Assembly (NCBI RefSeq): GCF_011378855.1
Contig: NZ_WTLB01000026.1
Span: 1 to 63,462 of the forward strand
Reading direction: 5' to 3'
Length of the DNA stretch: 63,462 nucleotides
DNA from: Pseudoalteromonas sp. Z1A8
GTDB lineage: Bacteria > Pseudomonadota > Gammaproteobacteria > Enterobacterales > Alteromonadaceae
The first letter of the stretch is position 1, and each line of letters starts with the position of its first letter. The notes under the pieces were generated by a model. That model worked only from the letters and a program-made list of their open reading frames with translations, was not told where the DNA came from and did no database searches. The position numbers and the translations under genes were made by a program. Shown piece by piece: positions 28,452 through 37,493 of the stretch.

Positions 28452-28479
28452 ACAAGATGGTGCAACTGCACCATCTTGT
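28452..28479. repeat. Perfect 13-bp palindrome between porin and nasC
   Basis: The arms acaagatggtgca and tgcaccatcttgt are separated by 2 bases. There is no T tract after it, so if it ends the narK operon transcript it would do so weakly. Its core ggtgc..gcacc is in the reverse order to an NtrC site, so it is annotated only as a palindrome or possible terminator. Confidence 0.6.
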
Positions 28480-28501
28480 GGGGATTTACACTTTCAACCT
28501 C

Positions 28502-28518
28502 TGCACCAATGTGGTCAA
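28502..28518. promoter_or_regulatory. NtrC-like binding site upstream of nasC
   Basis: The sequence tgcaccaatgtggtcaa matches the consensus tgcacca-N3-tggtgca at 15 of 17 positions. It is only about 30 bases upstream of the -24 element, closer than usual for an enhancer, and a further half-site (tgcacca) lies in the palindrome at 28467. Confidence 0.6.
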
Positions 28519-28545
28519 CCTGATGATTTTAAACACTTATATATT

Positions 28546-28561
28546 TGGCTTACATATTGCT
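28546..28561 (+). promoter_or_regulatory. Sigma-54 promoter of the nasC-nasA-moa operon
   Basis: The sequence tggcttacatattgct has TGGC and TTGCT with the exact 7-base spacing of -24/-12 promoters. The start of transcription would be near 28573, giving a leader of about 67 bases. Confidence 0.75.
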
Positions 28562-28586
28562 ATAACAATCCTATAACAAATTATAC

Positions 28587-28623
28587 GTTTGAAGCATTAA
28601 TCAACGCAATGATAGCTTCAAAC
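28587..28623 (+). promoter_or_regulatory. Stem-loop in the nasC leader
   Basis: A perfect 9-bp stem (gtttgaagc / gcttcaaac) with a 19-base loop fills most of the short leader and ends about 6 bases before the AGGTG ribosome site of nasC. There is no T run, so it is not a terminator. It could affect mRNA stability or access to the start site. Confidence 0.5.
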
Positions 28624-28639
28624 AAAATAGGTGATTTTA

Positions 28640-30163
28640 ATGCTAAGCAAGCAGCGTGTTGTAGTGGTAGGAAACGGAATGGTGGGGCATCATTTTGTGC
28701 AGCAGCTGGTTTCTCAAAATCAAGCTGATGAGCAATTTGAGATTACGGTACTGAGCGGTGAAGACCGCCTAGCGTATGACCGAGTACAACTATCGTCTTT
28801 TTTTAAAGGTAAAACCGCAGACGACCTCGCACTTACATGCAATAAAACCTATGACGATTGGCAAGTACGCTTTCATACTCACTCTAAAGTGGTTGATATA
28901 AATCGTGATGCGCAAACAGTAACAACCGCTAAAGGAGAATTGTTTGAATATGACAAGCTGGTGCTTGCTACCGGTTCATTTCCATTTGTACCTCCTATAC
29001 TGGGTAAAGATCGTGAACATTGCCTTGTTTATCGCACCATTAACGATTTACACGCAATAAAAAACTCAGCCCACGGCAGCAAAGTAGGCGTGGTAATTGG
29101 TGGCGGTTTATTGGGGCTTGAGGCTGCAAACGCATTAAAGCAACTGGGTTTACAAACTCACGTAATAGAATTTGCACCGCAACTTATGGGCGTACAAGTT
29201 GATGCGGGGGGCGGTCGGCTACTAAAAAACAAAATTACCGATTTGGGCGTTACTGTACATACATCAGTAGCAACCGAGGAAATTGTAGAAGGTGAGAGCT
29301 GCCGTTACAAAATGCGTTTTAAAGGCGGCAAAACCCTTGAAACCGACATGATTGTATTTTCTGCAGGTATTCGCCCTTATGATAATTTAGCCCGCGAGTT
29401 TAATTTAGAGTTAGGCGAGCGCGGCGGTATTGTAATTAATAACCACTGCCAAACGAGCGATAAAAACATATACGCTATTGGTGAATGCGCACTGTGGAAT
29501 AACTTTATTTTTGGCTTAGTGGCACCCGGTTATGCCATGGCTAAAATTGCAGTTGGGCATATTTTACAAGATGTCCAAAAAAGTACGCAGCAAGCCATTT
29601 CTTCAAATAACAAAGCCGATGAATTTAGCGGTGCCGATATGAGCACTAAGCTTAAATTAATGGGTGTTGAAGTAGGCTCTATTGGCGATGCACATGCACG
29701 CAGCGAAGGCGCAATAAGCTATTATTTTGAAGACCAAGCCAATGGTATTTATAAAAAAGTAGTCACTAATTCACAAAGCAATAAGCTGATTGGCGCAGTA
29801 CTTGTTGGCGATACCAGCGATTACGACAATTTGCTGCAATATCACTTAAACGACATTGAACTTACCACTGCGCCGGAAGCACTCATTATGCCTCTTGCAG
29901 GCGACATAGCAGAGCTAAGCGCCGACGACTTACCTGATGACGCCATTATTTGCGCTTGTCATAAAGTAACTAAACACACCATTGAACAATCAGTCGCTAA
30001 AGGTTGCATAGATCTGGCAAGTGTGCAGCAAAACACCAAAGCCAGTACAGGCTGTGGTGGTTGTGAAAAACTCGTTCAAAACGTAATAAGCAGCGCACTC
30101 GCTAAAGCAAGTAACACTATTAACGTAGTTACGCTTAATGAGCCTATAAAACAGCCCGCATAA
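28640..30163 (+). CDS. nasC: Assimilatory nitrate reductase electron-transfer subunit (NasC-like)
   Basis: This is an NAD(P)H:FAD oxidoreductase of about 507 aa that feeds electrons to NasA. It has an N-terminal FAD site (VVVGNGMVGHHF), NADH site (VGVVIGGGLLGLEAANAL) and a C-terminal BFD-type [2Fe-2S] domain with CACHKV and STGCGGCEKLV. It resembles the N-terminal half of NirB but lacks the siroheme domain, which matches Klebsiella NasC (called NasB in Bacillus). ATG at 28640 is preferred over GTG 28631 because AGGTGA lies before it. It is the first gene of the operon. Confidence 0.88.
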   Translation: MLSKQRVVVVGNGMVGHHFVQQLVSQNQADEQFEITVLSGEDRLAYDRVQLSSFFKGKTADDLALTCNKTYDDWQVRFHTHSKVVDINRDAQTVTTAKGELFEYDKLVLATGSFPFVPPILGKDREHCLVYRTINDLHAIKNSAHGSKVGVVIGGGLLGLEAANALKQLGLQTHVIEFAPQLMGVQVDAGGGRLLKNKITDLGVTVHTSVATEEIVEGESCRYKMRFKGGKTLETDMIVFSAGIRPYDNLAREFNLELGERGGIVINNHCQTSDKNIYAIGECALWNNFIFGLVAPGYAMAKIAVGHILQDVQKSTQQAISSNNKADEFSGADMSTKLKLMGVEVGSIGDAHARSEGAISYYFEDQANGIYKKVVTNSQSNKLIGAVLVGDTSDYDNLLQYHLNDIELTTAPEALIMPLAGDIAELSADDLPDDAIICACHKVTKHTIEQSVAKGCIDLASVQQNTKASTGCGGCEKLVQNVISSALAKASNTINVVTLNEPIKQPA

Positions 30164-30203
30164 ATTAAAGCACACTAATTAAAGCACATTAAAAGAGAGC
30201 AGT

Positions 30204-32900
30204 ATGGCAACCGCAAATACGTCACCAACTATAAATAAAACGAGTTTAAAACAAACAACATGTGCTTACTGTGGTGTAGGGTGTGGTGTTGATATTTCAC
30301 TTTTTAATAATGTGCCAACCAAACTTGAAGGCATGCGAGAGCACCCCGCAAACTTTGGTCGTTTATGTGTAAAAGGCACGCATTTGCTCGACACAACAGG
30401 CAGTGATAATCGCTTAACGTCGCCCCTTATTAATAACCAAGCAGCCACGTGGGATGAAGCAACCGACCATGTTGCCAATAAATTTAACGACATAATACAA
30501 AAGCACGGACCCGATGCGGTGGCTTTTTATGTGTCTGGGCAGTTACTTACCGAAGATTACTACATCGCTAATAAATTAATGAAAGGCTACATAGGCTCAG
30601 GCAATATTGATACAAATTCGCGCCTGTGTATGTCATCTGCTGTGGCAGGTTACAAACGCGCTTTTGGTGAAGACGTAGTGCCGTGTACCTACGAGGATTT
30701 AGAGCAAACTGAGCTGCTTATTTTAATTGGCTCTAATGCAGCATGGACGCATCCGGTTTTGTACCAACGAATGGAGCGTGCAAAGCAGCTTAATCCAAAT
30801 ATGAAAGTAGTGGTTATTGATCCGCGTAAAACCGACACCGCTGAGCTTGCCGACACATTTTTAAATATAAAACCAGGCAGTGACGCCGCGCTTTATAACG
30901 GTTTGCTTAATTATTTAAATGAGCATAACTACCTCGATACGCAATTTATTGCTCAGCACACAAACGGCTTTGAAAGCGCACTGCAAGAGGCAATAAAATG
31001 GAGCTGTGAGGCGGTTAGCGACTTTTGCGATATAGCAATTGAGCAAGTAATTGAGTTTTACGCGCTATTTGCTAACAGCCCAAGTGCGATTAGCTTTTAT
31101 TCAATGGGGATAAACCAATCAAGCTCAGGTGTAGATAAATGCAACGCCATTATTAATGCACATTTAGCCTCTGGTAAATTACTTAAACCAGGTAGCGGTC
31201 CGTTTTCGATTACGGGGCAGCCCAATGCGATGGGCGGGCGCGAAGTAGGTGGCTTGGCTAATCAGTTAGCAGCGCATTTAGATATTGAAAACGAAGCGCA
31301 TCAATCACTTGTGCAACGCTTTTGGTTATCGCCAACTATCGCTAAAAAAGCAGGCAGTAATGCCATCGATATGTTTGATGAAATAGCTGCAGGTAAAATA
31401 AAAGCCGTATGGATAATGGCAACAAACCCAATGGTGAGCTTGCCTAATAACGCGGCTATTAAAAAAGCATTAGAGACTTGCGAACTGGTGGTTGTATCTG
31501 ACTGTATTGCAAAAAGTGATACGTTAAAATTTGCCGATGTAGCTTTTCCATCAACCGGATGGGGCGAAAAAAACGGCACAGTAACTAACTCAGAGCGCAG
31601 AATATCAAGGCAGCGCCCGTTAGTAGTGCCTTATTCAGGAGCTAAAAACGATTGGCAAATTATGTGCAGTGTTGCTAAAAAAATGGGCTTTGAAGGTTTT
31701 GATTTTACAGACCCAAGTGGCATTTTTGAAGAATGGGCACAATTAACCGACTTTGAAAATAACGGCAGCCGATTATTAAATCTTTCTGGTTTAGTTGGGC
31801 TCACACAAAATCAGTATGATAATTTAAAACCCATTATGTGGCCTGTTGTTAAAAATCAGCCTTATAAAAATGGTCAGGTTTTTACAAATAACCAATTTAG
31901 CACCGCTGATAAAAAAGCACGCTTTATAGCCATAACGCCGCAATTACCGGTGCAAAAAACATCAAGTGATTACCCGTTTGTAATGAACTCGGGTCGTATA
32001 CGCGACCAATGGCATACCATGAGCCGCACGGGAAAAAGCACTGCGCTTTCATCGCATATTACACGCCCGTACATAGAAATTAATCCGCTTGATGCCAGTA
32101 AATTAGCAATTAAACAAAACGATTTAATAAGTGCAATTGCCCAAACTGGGCAGGTTACCGCGCATGCAAAAGTAACCGATGCCGTGCGAAAAGGTGAATG
32201 CTTTATGCCTATTCATTGGAATAAGCAATTTGCGTCATCAGCAACAGTAAGTGGGTTGTATCAATCGGTAGTTGATCCGATATCTGGTCAGGCTGAGTGT
32301 AAACACGGCGCTGTTAATATAGTTAAAGCACCCTTTGTGCAATATATGCAGCTGTTTGCTAAAAACGAACTTGTTATAAACAGTGATTTTTGGCTCAAAG
32401 TTAATGCAAGCAATTGCTTTAATTACCAATTGGCGCTTAATGAGCCACAAAGTGATTTACTGTATTACTGCCAAACCTTAACTGGTTTACAAGGGCAGTG
32501 GTCGGCTATGAATACGGCAAAAGCCATGCACGTGCAATGTATTCAAAACGATCAACTAGCGTTTGTTGGTGTTATTTCTAACGAGCAAAAAGAAATATCA
32601 CTTGAGTGGATAAATCATCTATTTGCAGAGCCGTTACTGACTTTTACCCAATTACAGTCACTACTTTATGCAACTCCCGATGAAGAATTTACCCAAGGTG
32701 CACAAGTGTGTAGCTGCTTTAAAGTAAGAGAGCAGCCAATTATAAACGCCATTAAAAACGGTGCAAACACAGTCGAGCAATTGGGGTCTGAACTTAAATG
32801 TGGAACGAATTGTGGTTCGTGTAAAACACAATTAAGCCAATTAATAAAACAACATTACAAAGCAGGTTCTAGCAGCATTGACGTTGCGGTTGTAATGTAA
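30204..32900 (+). CDS. nasA: Assimilatory nitrate reductase catalytic subunit
   Basis: This is a molybdopterin bis-MGD enzyme of 898 aa that reduces nitrate to nitrite in the cytoplasm; there is no Tat signal. The N-terminal [4Fe-4S] motif is CAYCGVGCGVD followed by RLCVKG. Molybdopterin domains span about residues 60-560, and the MGD-binding domain 610-730 includes GRIRDQWHTMSRTGK. The last 60 residues are a BFD-like [2Fe-2S] domain (CSCFKV, KCGTNCGSCK), as in Klebsiella NasA. It is followed after 16 bases by moaA, so cofactor synthesis is encoded in the same transcript. Confidence 0.95.
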   Translation: MATANTSPTINKTSLKQTTCAYCGVGCGVDISLFNNVPTKLEGMREHPANFGRLCVKGTHLLDTTGSDNRLTSPLINNQAATWDEATDHVANKFNDIIQKHGPDAVAFYVSGQLLTEDYYIANKLMKGYIGSGNIDTNSRLCMSSAVAGYKRAFGEDVVPCTYEDLEQTELLILIGSNAAWTHPVLYQRMERAKQLNPNMKVVVIDPRKTDTAELADTFLNIKPGSDAALYNGLLNYLNEHNYLDTQFIAQHTNGFESALQEAIKWSCEAVSDFCDIAIEQVIEFYALFANSPSAISFYSMGINQSSSGVDKCNAIINAHLASGKLLKPGSGPFSITGQPNAMGGREVGGLANQLAAHLDIENEAHQSLVQRFWLSPTIAKKAGSNAIDMFDEIAAGKIKAVWIMATNPMVSLPNNAAIKKALETCELVVVSDCIAKSDTLKFADVAFPSTGWGEKNGTVTNSERRISRQRPLVVPYSGAKNDWQIMCSVAKKMGFEGFDFTDPSGIFEEWAQLTDFENNGSRLLNLSGLVGLTQNQYDNLKPIMWPVVKNQPYKNGQVFTNNQFSTADKKARFIAITPQLPVQKTSSDYPFVMNSGRIRDQWHTMSRTGKSTALSSHITRPYIEINPLDASKLAIKQNDLISAIAQTGQVTAHAKVTDAVRKGECFMPIHWNKQFASSATVSGLYQSVVDPISGQAECKHGAVNIVKAPFVQYMQLFAKNELVINSDFWLKVNASNCFNYQLALNEPQSDLLYYCQTLTGLQGQWSAMNTAKAMHVQCIQNDQLAFVGVISNEQKEISLEWINHLFAEPLLTFTQLQSLLYATPDEEFTQGAQVCSCFKVREQPIINAIKNGANTVEQLGSELKCGTNCGSCKTQLSQLIKQHYKAGSSSIDVAVVM

Positions 32901-32916
32901 AGAAAAAAGGAAGCAT

Positions 32917-33888
32917 ATGCTTAATGATCAATTTGGTCGGCAGTTTAACTATTTGCGCCTCTCAATAACCGATGTATGTAATTTTAGTTGTAGTTATTGT
33001 TTACCAAACGGGTATCAGTGCGATACGCCGCGTAATTTTTTAAATAAAAACGAAATTAGCACGCTGGTAAATGCGTTTGCAGAGCTAGGTACTAAAAAAG
33101 TGCGCATTACAGGTGGCGAACCATGCTTACGAAAAGACGTAACCGATATTATAAAGCTCTGTAAAAATACGCCAGGCATAGAAAAAGTAGCTATTACTAC
33201 CAACGGGTTTAATTTATTAAATAAAATTGATGAATTTGCAGAAGCAGGGCTTGATGCGCTTAATGTCAGCATTGATAGTTTAAATCCGAGTATGTTTAAA
33301 CTCATAACAGGGCACGACAAACTTACCCTTATTTTAAAAGGGATTGAGCGCGCGGTAGAGCTGGGCATAAAAGACATAAAAATAAATGCAGTGCTTGCCA
33401 AGCAGTTTAATAAAAACCAATTGAAGGATTTTTTAGCGTGGGTAAAACACCACAAAATTACGGTTCGCTTTATAGAATTAATGGAAACAGGTGACGGCGC
33501 AACCTTTTTTGAAGAAAACCACTTAAGTGGGCAAACGGTTAAAGCCCAATTACTCGACCAAGGCTGGTTACAAGTCGTTAGGGGGAAACTAAACGGACCC
33601 GCTGAGGAATTTTGTCATCCTGATTACGATGGTCGTATTGGTTTAATAATGCCGTACAGTAAAGATTTTTGTAAAAGCTGTAATCGCTTAAGAGTGTCGG
33701 CGCTGGGTAAATTACACTTATGCTTGTTTGCCGAACAAGGTATAGATTTACGCGAACTACTAAACGAGGACGATACTGCAGCGACCGTAAAAGCAATTCA
33801 AGCTGCTATGGGCAATAAAGAAATAAGCCATGAGCTAGATAAACGCTTAACAGGTGCGACAACTCACTTAGCTATGTTAGGTGGCTAA
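32917..33888 (+). CDS. moaA: GTP 3',8-cyclase MoaA
   Basis: This is a radical SAM enzyme of 323 aa that converts GTP to the cyclic precursor of molybdopterin, together with MoaC. The N-terminal cluster motif is CNFSCSYC and the C-terminal cluster motif is CKSCNRLRVSALGKLHLC. The protein ends in the conserved Gly-Gly. An AAGGAAG ribosome site precedes ATG 32917. It is the first of six consecutive Moco genes; the stop overlaps or touches the mobA start. Confidence 0.97.
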   Translation: MLNDQFGRQFNYLRLSITDVCNFSCSYCLPNGYQCDTPRNFLNKNEISTLVNAFAELGTKKVRITGGEPCLRKDVTDIIKLCKNTPGIEKVAITTNGFNLLNKIDEFAEAGLDALNVSIDSLNPSMFKLITGHDKLTLILKGIERAVELGIKDIKINAVLAKQFNKNQLKDFLAWVKHHKITVRFIELMETGDGATFFEENHLSGQTVKAQLLDQGWLQVVRGKLNGPAEEFCHPDYDGRIGLIMPYSKDFCKSCNRLRVSALGKLHLCLFAEQGIDLRELLNEDDTAATVKAIQAAMGNKEISHELDKRLTGATTHLAMLGG

Positions 33889-33889
33889 T

Positions 33890-34570
33890 GTGGAAGCAAA
33901 AGTTGCGCGAGATTTTACAGGTGTTGTGCTGGCTGGTGGTAAGTCATCAAGAATGGGCACAGACAAAGCCGATTTAGTTTTAAAAAATAAAACGCTATTG
34001 CAAAATGCGTGTGATTTATTAAAAGACGCAGGTGCTAAAAATATACTAATAAGCCGTAATGTTACAAATTCAGCCAAGTCATCTAGCCATTATTCACCGA
34101 GCGATTATCCCTCAGAAAAGTACGTTAAAGATATATACCCAAATAGCGGCCCCCTTGGCGGAATTTACTCCACATTAATAGCCACCGAGCACGACTTACT
34201 TATTACTGCGGTAGATATGCCACTACTTACTAGCAGTTTACTAAGCACAATAGTGCTGGCTTCTCAGACAAATAACGTACAAAGTGTGAGCAATCAATTA
34301 AATCAGTCACAAATACATGCTTGGCACTTTGAAAATGAACCACTACCGCTGTATATTCGTAATACAAGCAGTGTAAAAAATCATTTAAAACACATACTCA
34401 CAAACGCAAACAGTCATAAATCAATAAAACAGTTTACCCAAAGCATTGGTGTGCAAACGCTTTTATGTAATAAAGCGCATGCATTAATAAACACCAATAC
34501 ACCGGCGCAATTTAAAGCTGTAAATGAGCATTTTGACCAAAGCATTAACCAATTGAGAAGAACATTATGA
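33890..34570 (+). CDS. mobA: Molybdenum cofactor guanylyltransferase
   Basis: MobA attaches GMP to Mo-molybdopterin to make the bis-MGD form that NasA needs. The signature VVLAGGKSSRMGTDKADL is at the N terminus, and SGPLGGIYS and AVDMPLLTS follow. The length is about 226 aa. GTG at 33890 is chosen because AGGTGG lies 5 bases upstream; an in-frame GTG at 33881 would overlap moaA's stop. The C-terminal half is rather divergent. It overlaps moaB by 4 bases (ATGA). Confidence 0.92.
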   Translation: MEAKVARDFTGVVLAGGKSSRMGTDKADLVLKNKTLLQNACDLLKDAGAKNILISRNVTNSAKSSSHYSPSDYPSEKYVKDIYPNSGPLGGIYSTLIATEHDLLITAVDMPLLTSSLLSTIVLASQTNNVQSVSNQLNQSQIHAWHFENEPLPLYIRNTSSVKNHLKHILTNANSHKSIKQFTQSIGVQTLLCNKAHALINTNTPAQFKAVNEHFDQSINQLRRTL

Positions 34571-35106
34571 GCCACACAAGCGATACACAAATACCTTTAA
34601 ACATTGCGGTACTTACCGTAAGCGACACGCGCGATGCGATTACCGATACTTCTGGTCATTACTTAATTAAAGTGCTCACTGAGTCGGGTCATCACTTAGC
34701 CGATAAAGAAATTGTAAAAGATGACGTTTACCAAATGCGCGCTATTGCATCGCAGTGGATAGCAGATGACACCATTCACGCTATTTTAGTAACTGGCGGT
34801 ACAGGTTTTACTGAACGTGATTCAACACCTGAAGCATTTGCACCGCTGTTTGATAAAAGCGTAGATGGCTTTGGTGAGCTATTTAGACATATATCGTACG
34901 GCGAAATTGGTAACTCAACTATTCAATCGCGTGCATTGGCAGGGCTTGCTAACAATACGGTTATTTTTTGTATGCCAGGCTCTACTGGCGCATGTAAAAC
35001 AGCGTGGACAGGCATTATAAAAGATCAACTTAATTCAATGCATAAACCGTGTAACTTTGTACCGCACATTACCATTGGTAAAAAGTGTGAATCGCGTGAG
35101 CAATAG
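34567..35106 (+). CDS. moaB: Molybdopterin adenylyltransferase-type protein MoaB
   Basis: This MoCF-fold protein of 179 aa resembles MoaB/MogA. Motifs are [10 protein letters not shown], the [15 protein letters not shown] loop and [12 protein letters not shown]. MogA-type proteins adenylate molybdopterin before MoeA adds Mo; since no separate mogA is seen here, this protein may do that job. It starts in the ATGA overlap with mobA and is followed by moaC after one base. Confidence 0.93.
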   Translation: MSHTSDTQIPLNIAVLTVSDTRDAITDTSGHYLIKVLTESGHHLADKEIVKDDVYQMRAIASQWIADDTIHAILVTGGTGFTERDSTPEAFAPLFDKSVDGFGELFRHISYGEIGNSTIQSRALAGLANNTVIFCMPGSTGACKTAWTGIIKDQLNSMHKPCNFVPHITIGKKCESREQ

Positions 35107-35107
35107 T

Positions 35108-35578
35108 ATGTTGAGCCACGTAGACGAAAACGGCCAAGCGAATATGGTTGATGTATCGCTCAAAGACGTTACCCTGCGTGATGCATCAGCTGAAGCCTTT
35201 ATTAGCATGAGTAAGCTTGCTTTTGAACAAGTGATGCTTAATCAAAATAAAAAAGGCGATGTGTTAGGCGTTGCACGTATTGCAGGTATTCAAGGCGCTA
35301 AAAAGTGCGCCGATTTAATTCCGCTTTGCCATCCGCTTGCACTGAGTAAAGTAGCAGTCGATTTTGAACTTGATGAAGCTAACAGCCAAATTAAAATAAC
35401 CAGCTACTGCAAACTTGCCGGTAAAACTGGGGTTGAAATGGAAGCACTAACGGCGGTCTCTGTTGCTGCACTTGCTCTGTTTGATATGTGTAAAGCAGCC
35501 GATCCACTAATGGAAATTAGTGGCATGCGGGTTACTCAAAAAGCTGGGGGCAAAAATGGCAGTTGGCAGCGCGATTAA
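35108..35578 (+). CDS. moaC: Cyclic pyranopterin monophosphate synthase MoaC
   Basis: MoaC works after MoaA to form cPMP and is about 156 aa. Active-site regions are [18 protein letters not shown] and [20 protein letters not shown], with the start [13 protein letters not shown] typical of the family. ATG at 35108 fits the family N terminus. The gene overlaps moaD by 23 bases. Confidence 0.96.
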   Translation: MLSHVDENGQANMVDVSLKDVTLRDASAEAFISMSKLAFEQVMLNQNKKGDVLGVARIAGIQGAKKCADLIPLCHPLALSKVAVDFELDEANSQIKITSYCKLAGKTGVEMEALTAVSVAALALFDMCKAADPLMEISGMRVTQKAGGKNGSWQRD

Positions 35579-35855
35579 TCCAAACGATGTTTTACCTAGC
35601 GCCGGAAAAGTAGAGTTATTGTTTTTTGGGCAACTAAAAGAGCGCTTAAAGTGCAGTAAATTAAGTCTTGAGATTAGCCAACCACTTAGTATTTCAGAAC
35701 TTAAATTAAAATTAGTGAGTCAATACCCACATTGGCAACCGTGGCTGGAAGAGCGAGAGCTACTTGCTGCGCTTAACCAAACTATGTCATCAAGTGATGA
35801 AATAGTAAAAGTGGGGGATGAGCTTGCCTTTTTTCCGCCAGTTACAGGTGGCTAA
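35556..35855 (+). CDS. moaD: Molybdopterin synthase small subunit MoaD
   Basis: This is a ubiquitin-fold sulfur carrier of about 99 aa ending in the required Gly-Gly (FFPPVTGG). The terminal glycine is adenylated by MoeB, thiocarboxylated, and gives its sulfur to cPMP in the MoaD-MoaE complex. The start is ATG 35556, behind a GGGG-containing site; this overlaps the end of moaC by 23 bases. The extra 15 N-terminal residues before [13 protein letters not shown] are longer than usual, so a later start is possible. The stop overlaps moaE's ATG by one base. Confidence 0.92.
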   Translation: MAVGSAINPNDVLPSAGKVELLFFGQLKERLKCSKLSLEISQPLSISELKLKLVSQYPHWQPWLEERELLAALNQTMSSSDEIVKVGDELAFFPPVTGG

Positions 35856-36313
35856 TGAGCATACATATTCAAGTACAAACCGATGATTTTAATGTAGGTG
35901 ACGAGCACAATACGCTTTGTAGTAATAACAAAAGCGATGGCGCTGTTGTCACCTTTACAGGTTTGGTAAGAGAGTTCAGCAGTGGCGATAACGTTACTGC
36001 ACTTGAGCTTGAGCACTACCCTGGTATGACCGAGCAACTTCTTCAATCTATTGCAGAGCAAGCACAAACTCGCTGGCAACTGGCGAGAATATGCATTATT
36101 CATCGCGTTGGTTACTTAGCACTTGGCGAGCAAATTGTATTTGTAGGCGTGACCAGCCGCCATCGACAAGCCGGGTTCGAAGGCGCACAATTTATAATGG
36201 ATTATTTAAAAAACCACGCCACGTTTTGGAAAAAAGAGCACTTTAAAGACTCATCAAACTGGGTTGAGTTTAAACAAAGTGACAAACAAGCGCTGGGCAA
36301 ATGGGAAAAGTAG
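35855..36313 (+). CDS. moaE: Molybdopterin synthase catalytic subunit MoaE
   Basis: MoaE uses MoaD thiocarboxylate to add the dithiolene sulfurs to cPMP. The 152-aa length is normal. Motifs are GAVVTFTGLVREF, LELEHYPGMTE, HRVGYLALGEQIVFVGV and the active-site lysines in WKKEHF. It is the last recognised gene of the nas-moa operon, and the stop/start overlap (TAATG) couples it to moaD. Confidence 0.96.
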   Translation: MSIHIQVQTDDFNVGDEHNTLCSNNKSDGAVVTFTGLVREFSSGDNVTALELEHYPGMTEQLLQSIAEQAQTRWQLARICIIHRVGYLALGEQIVFVGVTSRHRQAGFEGAQFIMDYLKNHATFWKKEHFKDSSNWVEFKQSDKQALGKWEK

Positions 36314-36338
36314 CCATAAATGTAATGTGTGAATAAAG

Positions 36339-36707
36339 ATGCGTTCAAAATTTATCTCAAAAAGAGAGTCATTAGAGTCCGCTGCACTTTGGGTAGCGGC
36401 TCTATTAATTTTAGCTATTATGTTAGAGCTCATAACAGGCTGGTCGATAGGTGGAAAAAGCACTGCTGGTCACTCTATAAATATTGAGCCTGAACAGTTT
36501 TGGTTTGAAATAAAATTGCACTGCAGCTTAGTATTATGGTTTATTTTTAGATCTTTTTTTACTTTTCCATTTTTTAGGGCGCAGTACAATAGCTTGCTTA
36601 GCTTCAGAGAAAAATACAAAATCATATCAAATATTCTTTTTTATATACTTACTCCCATTTTTGTAGTGTTTCTAATTTTAACTTTATTATATATTAGCGA
36701 CTTATAA
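36339..36707 (+). CDS. Unknown small membrane protein
   Basis: I do not recognise this protein of 122 aa. It has three hydrophobic segments, at about residues 15-35 (AALWVAALLILAIMLELI), 60-78 and 98-120, joined by a basic loop (RAQYNSLLSFREKYK), which suggests a small inner-membrane protein. It starts 25 bases after moaE in the same direction and may be transcribed with the Moco genes. The codon choice is more AT-rich than moaA-E, so it may be an insertion. No function can be assigned. Confidence 0.6.
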   Translation: MRSKFISKRESLESAALWVAALLILAIMLELITGWSIGGKSTAGHSINIEPEQFWFEIKLHCSLVLWFIFRSFFTFPFFRAQYNSLLSFREKYKIISNILFYILTPIFVVFLILTLLYISDL

Positions 36708-36735
36708 AAATTGTTCAGTTTGTCATCAAGGATGA

Positions 36736-37422
36736 ATGATGAAAATTTACACTCTCTTACTATTAGCTATTTTTTTACAACCGTTCTGTATTTACTTTGC
36801 TTTGTATGCCAAAGCAAAATATTCATCAGAAAATAAGCCAATTAATCAACTTGCGTTAGGTGTTACGCCAAGTCTTGCATATCTATCCGCAGAAGGTTTC
36901 TGGAATGCATTCGTTTTACTGTTTATTGTTACTGTAGTGTCACTTGTTTTATCGTTGTTGCTAAATTTTAGGTATGTAATAGCTAGAAAAATAAATACTA
37001 GCGCTATCCTAACGTCAATAGTTTCATTTCTTTTGATAGCAGGTTTTTTCGACTGGTTAGTTGGTCACTTTATAGTTGAAAACGGGTATGAAAAATTTTG
37101 GCCTTCACTTTATTTTCTGGGGTTGATTTTTAGTGCTTTAATTATAAAGGTCATTGAAAGAAAACGAAAAATAAAAGATGGATTGAGTAATATGCTCGTG
37201 CTGGCTTTGTGCGTTGCTGCGTCATTTATTCCTGCATTTGGGGATGCATTTATTTTATGTACACTTATTAATATATTTCTACTTATTCCTATAGGTGGCG
37301 CTATTGTAAGCAGTGACGTAGATAATACCTCAGCGGGTGGCATCGCCTTTTTTTATGGCTATGTATTTATTATGAGCTTACCTGTTAGTGTGCTGCTGTA
37401 TTTAGTGTTGAGCTCTTCCTAA
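36736..37422 (+). CDS. Unknown multi-spanning membrane protein
   Basis: This protein of 228 aa has about six hydrophobic segments and no recognised family. It starts MMKIYTLLLLAIFLQPF after AAGGATGA, so ATG 36736 is well supported. The loop NGYEKFWPSLYFLG and the conserved-looking TSAGGIAFFYG near the C terminus are the only distinctive stretches. It follows the previous small membrane protein by 28 bases; the pair may form a module, with both proteins in the inner membrane. Confidence 0.6.
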   Translation: MMKIYTLLLLAIFLQPFCIYFALYAKAKYSSENKPINQLALGVTPSLAYLSAEGFWNAFVLLFIVTVVSLVLSLLLNFRYVIARKINTSAILTSIVSFLLIAGFFDWLVGHFIVENGYEKFWPSLYFLGLIFSALIIKVIERKRKIKDGLSNMLVLALCVAASFIPAFGDAFILCTLINIFLLIPIGGAIVSSDVDNTSAGGIAFFYGYVFIMSLPVSVLLYLVLSSS

Positions 37423-37493
37423 TCGCTATAAAACGGAAGGTTTAGGTAGTAATATATTTTTAGGCTATTTAAAGTATTCATTAAAGGTTTTAT

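Noticed and set aside
28452..28479. Palindrome read as a classical NtrC site
   Set aside because: NtrC sites have the order gcacc-N5-ggtgc; here the arms are ggtgca..tgcacc, the reverse order, so it was listed as a palindrome only.
34567..35106. Naming the moaB product as MogA
   Set aside because: Sequence is closer to MoaB in motif and position within the moa cluster; MogA function is possible but cannot be told apart here.
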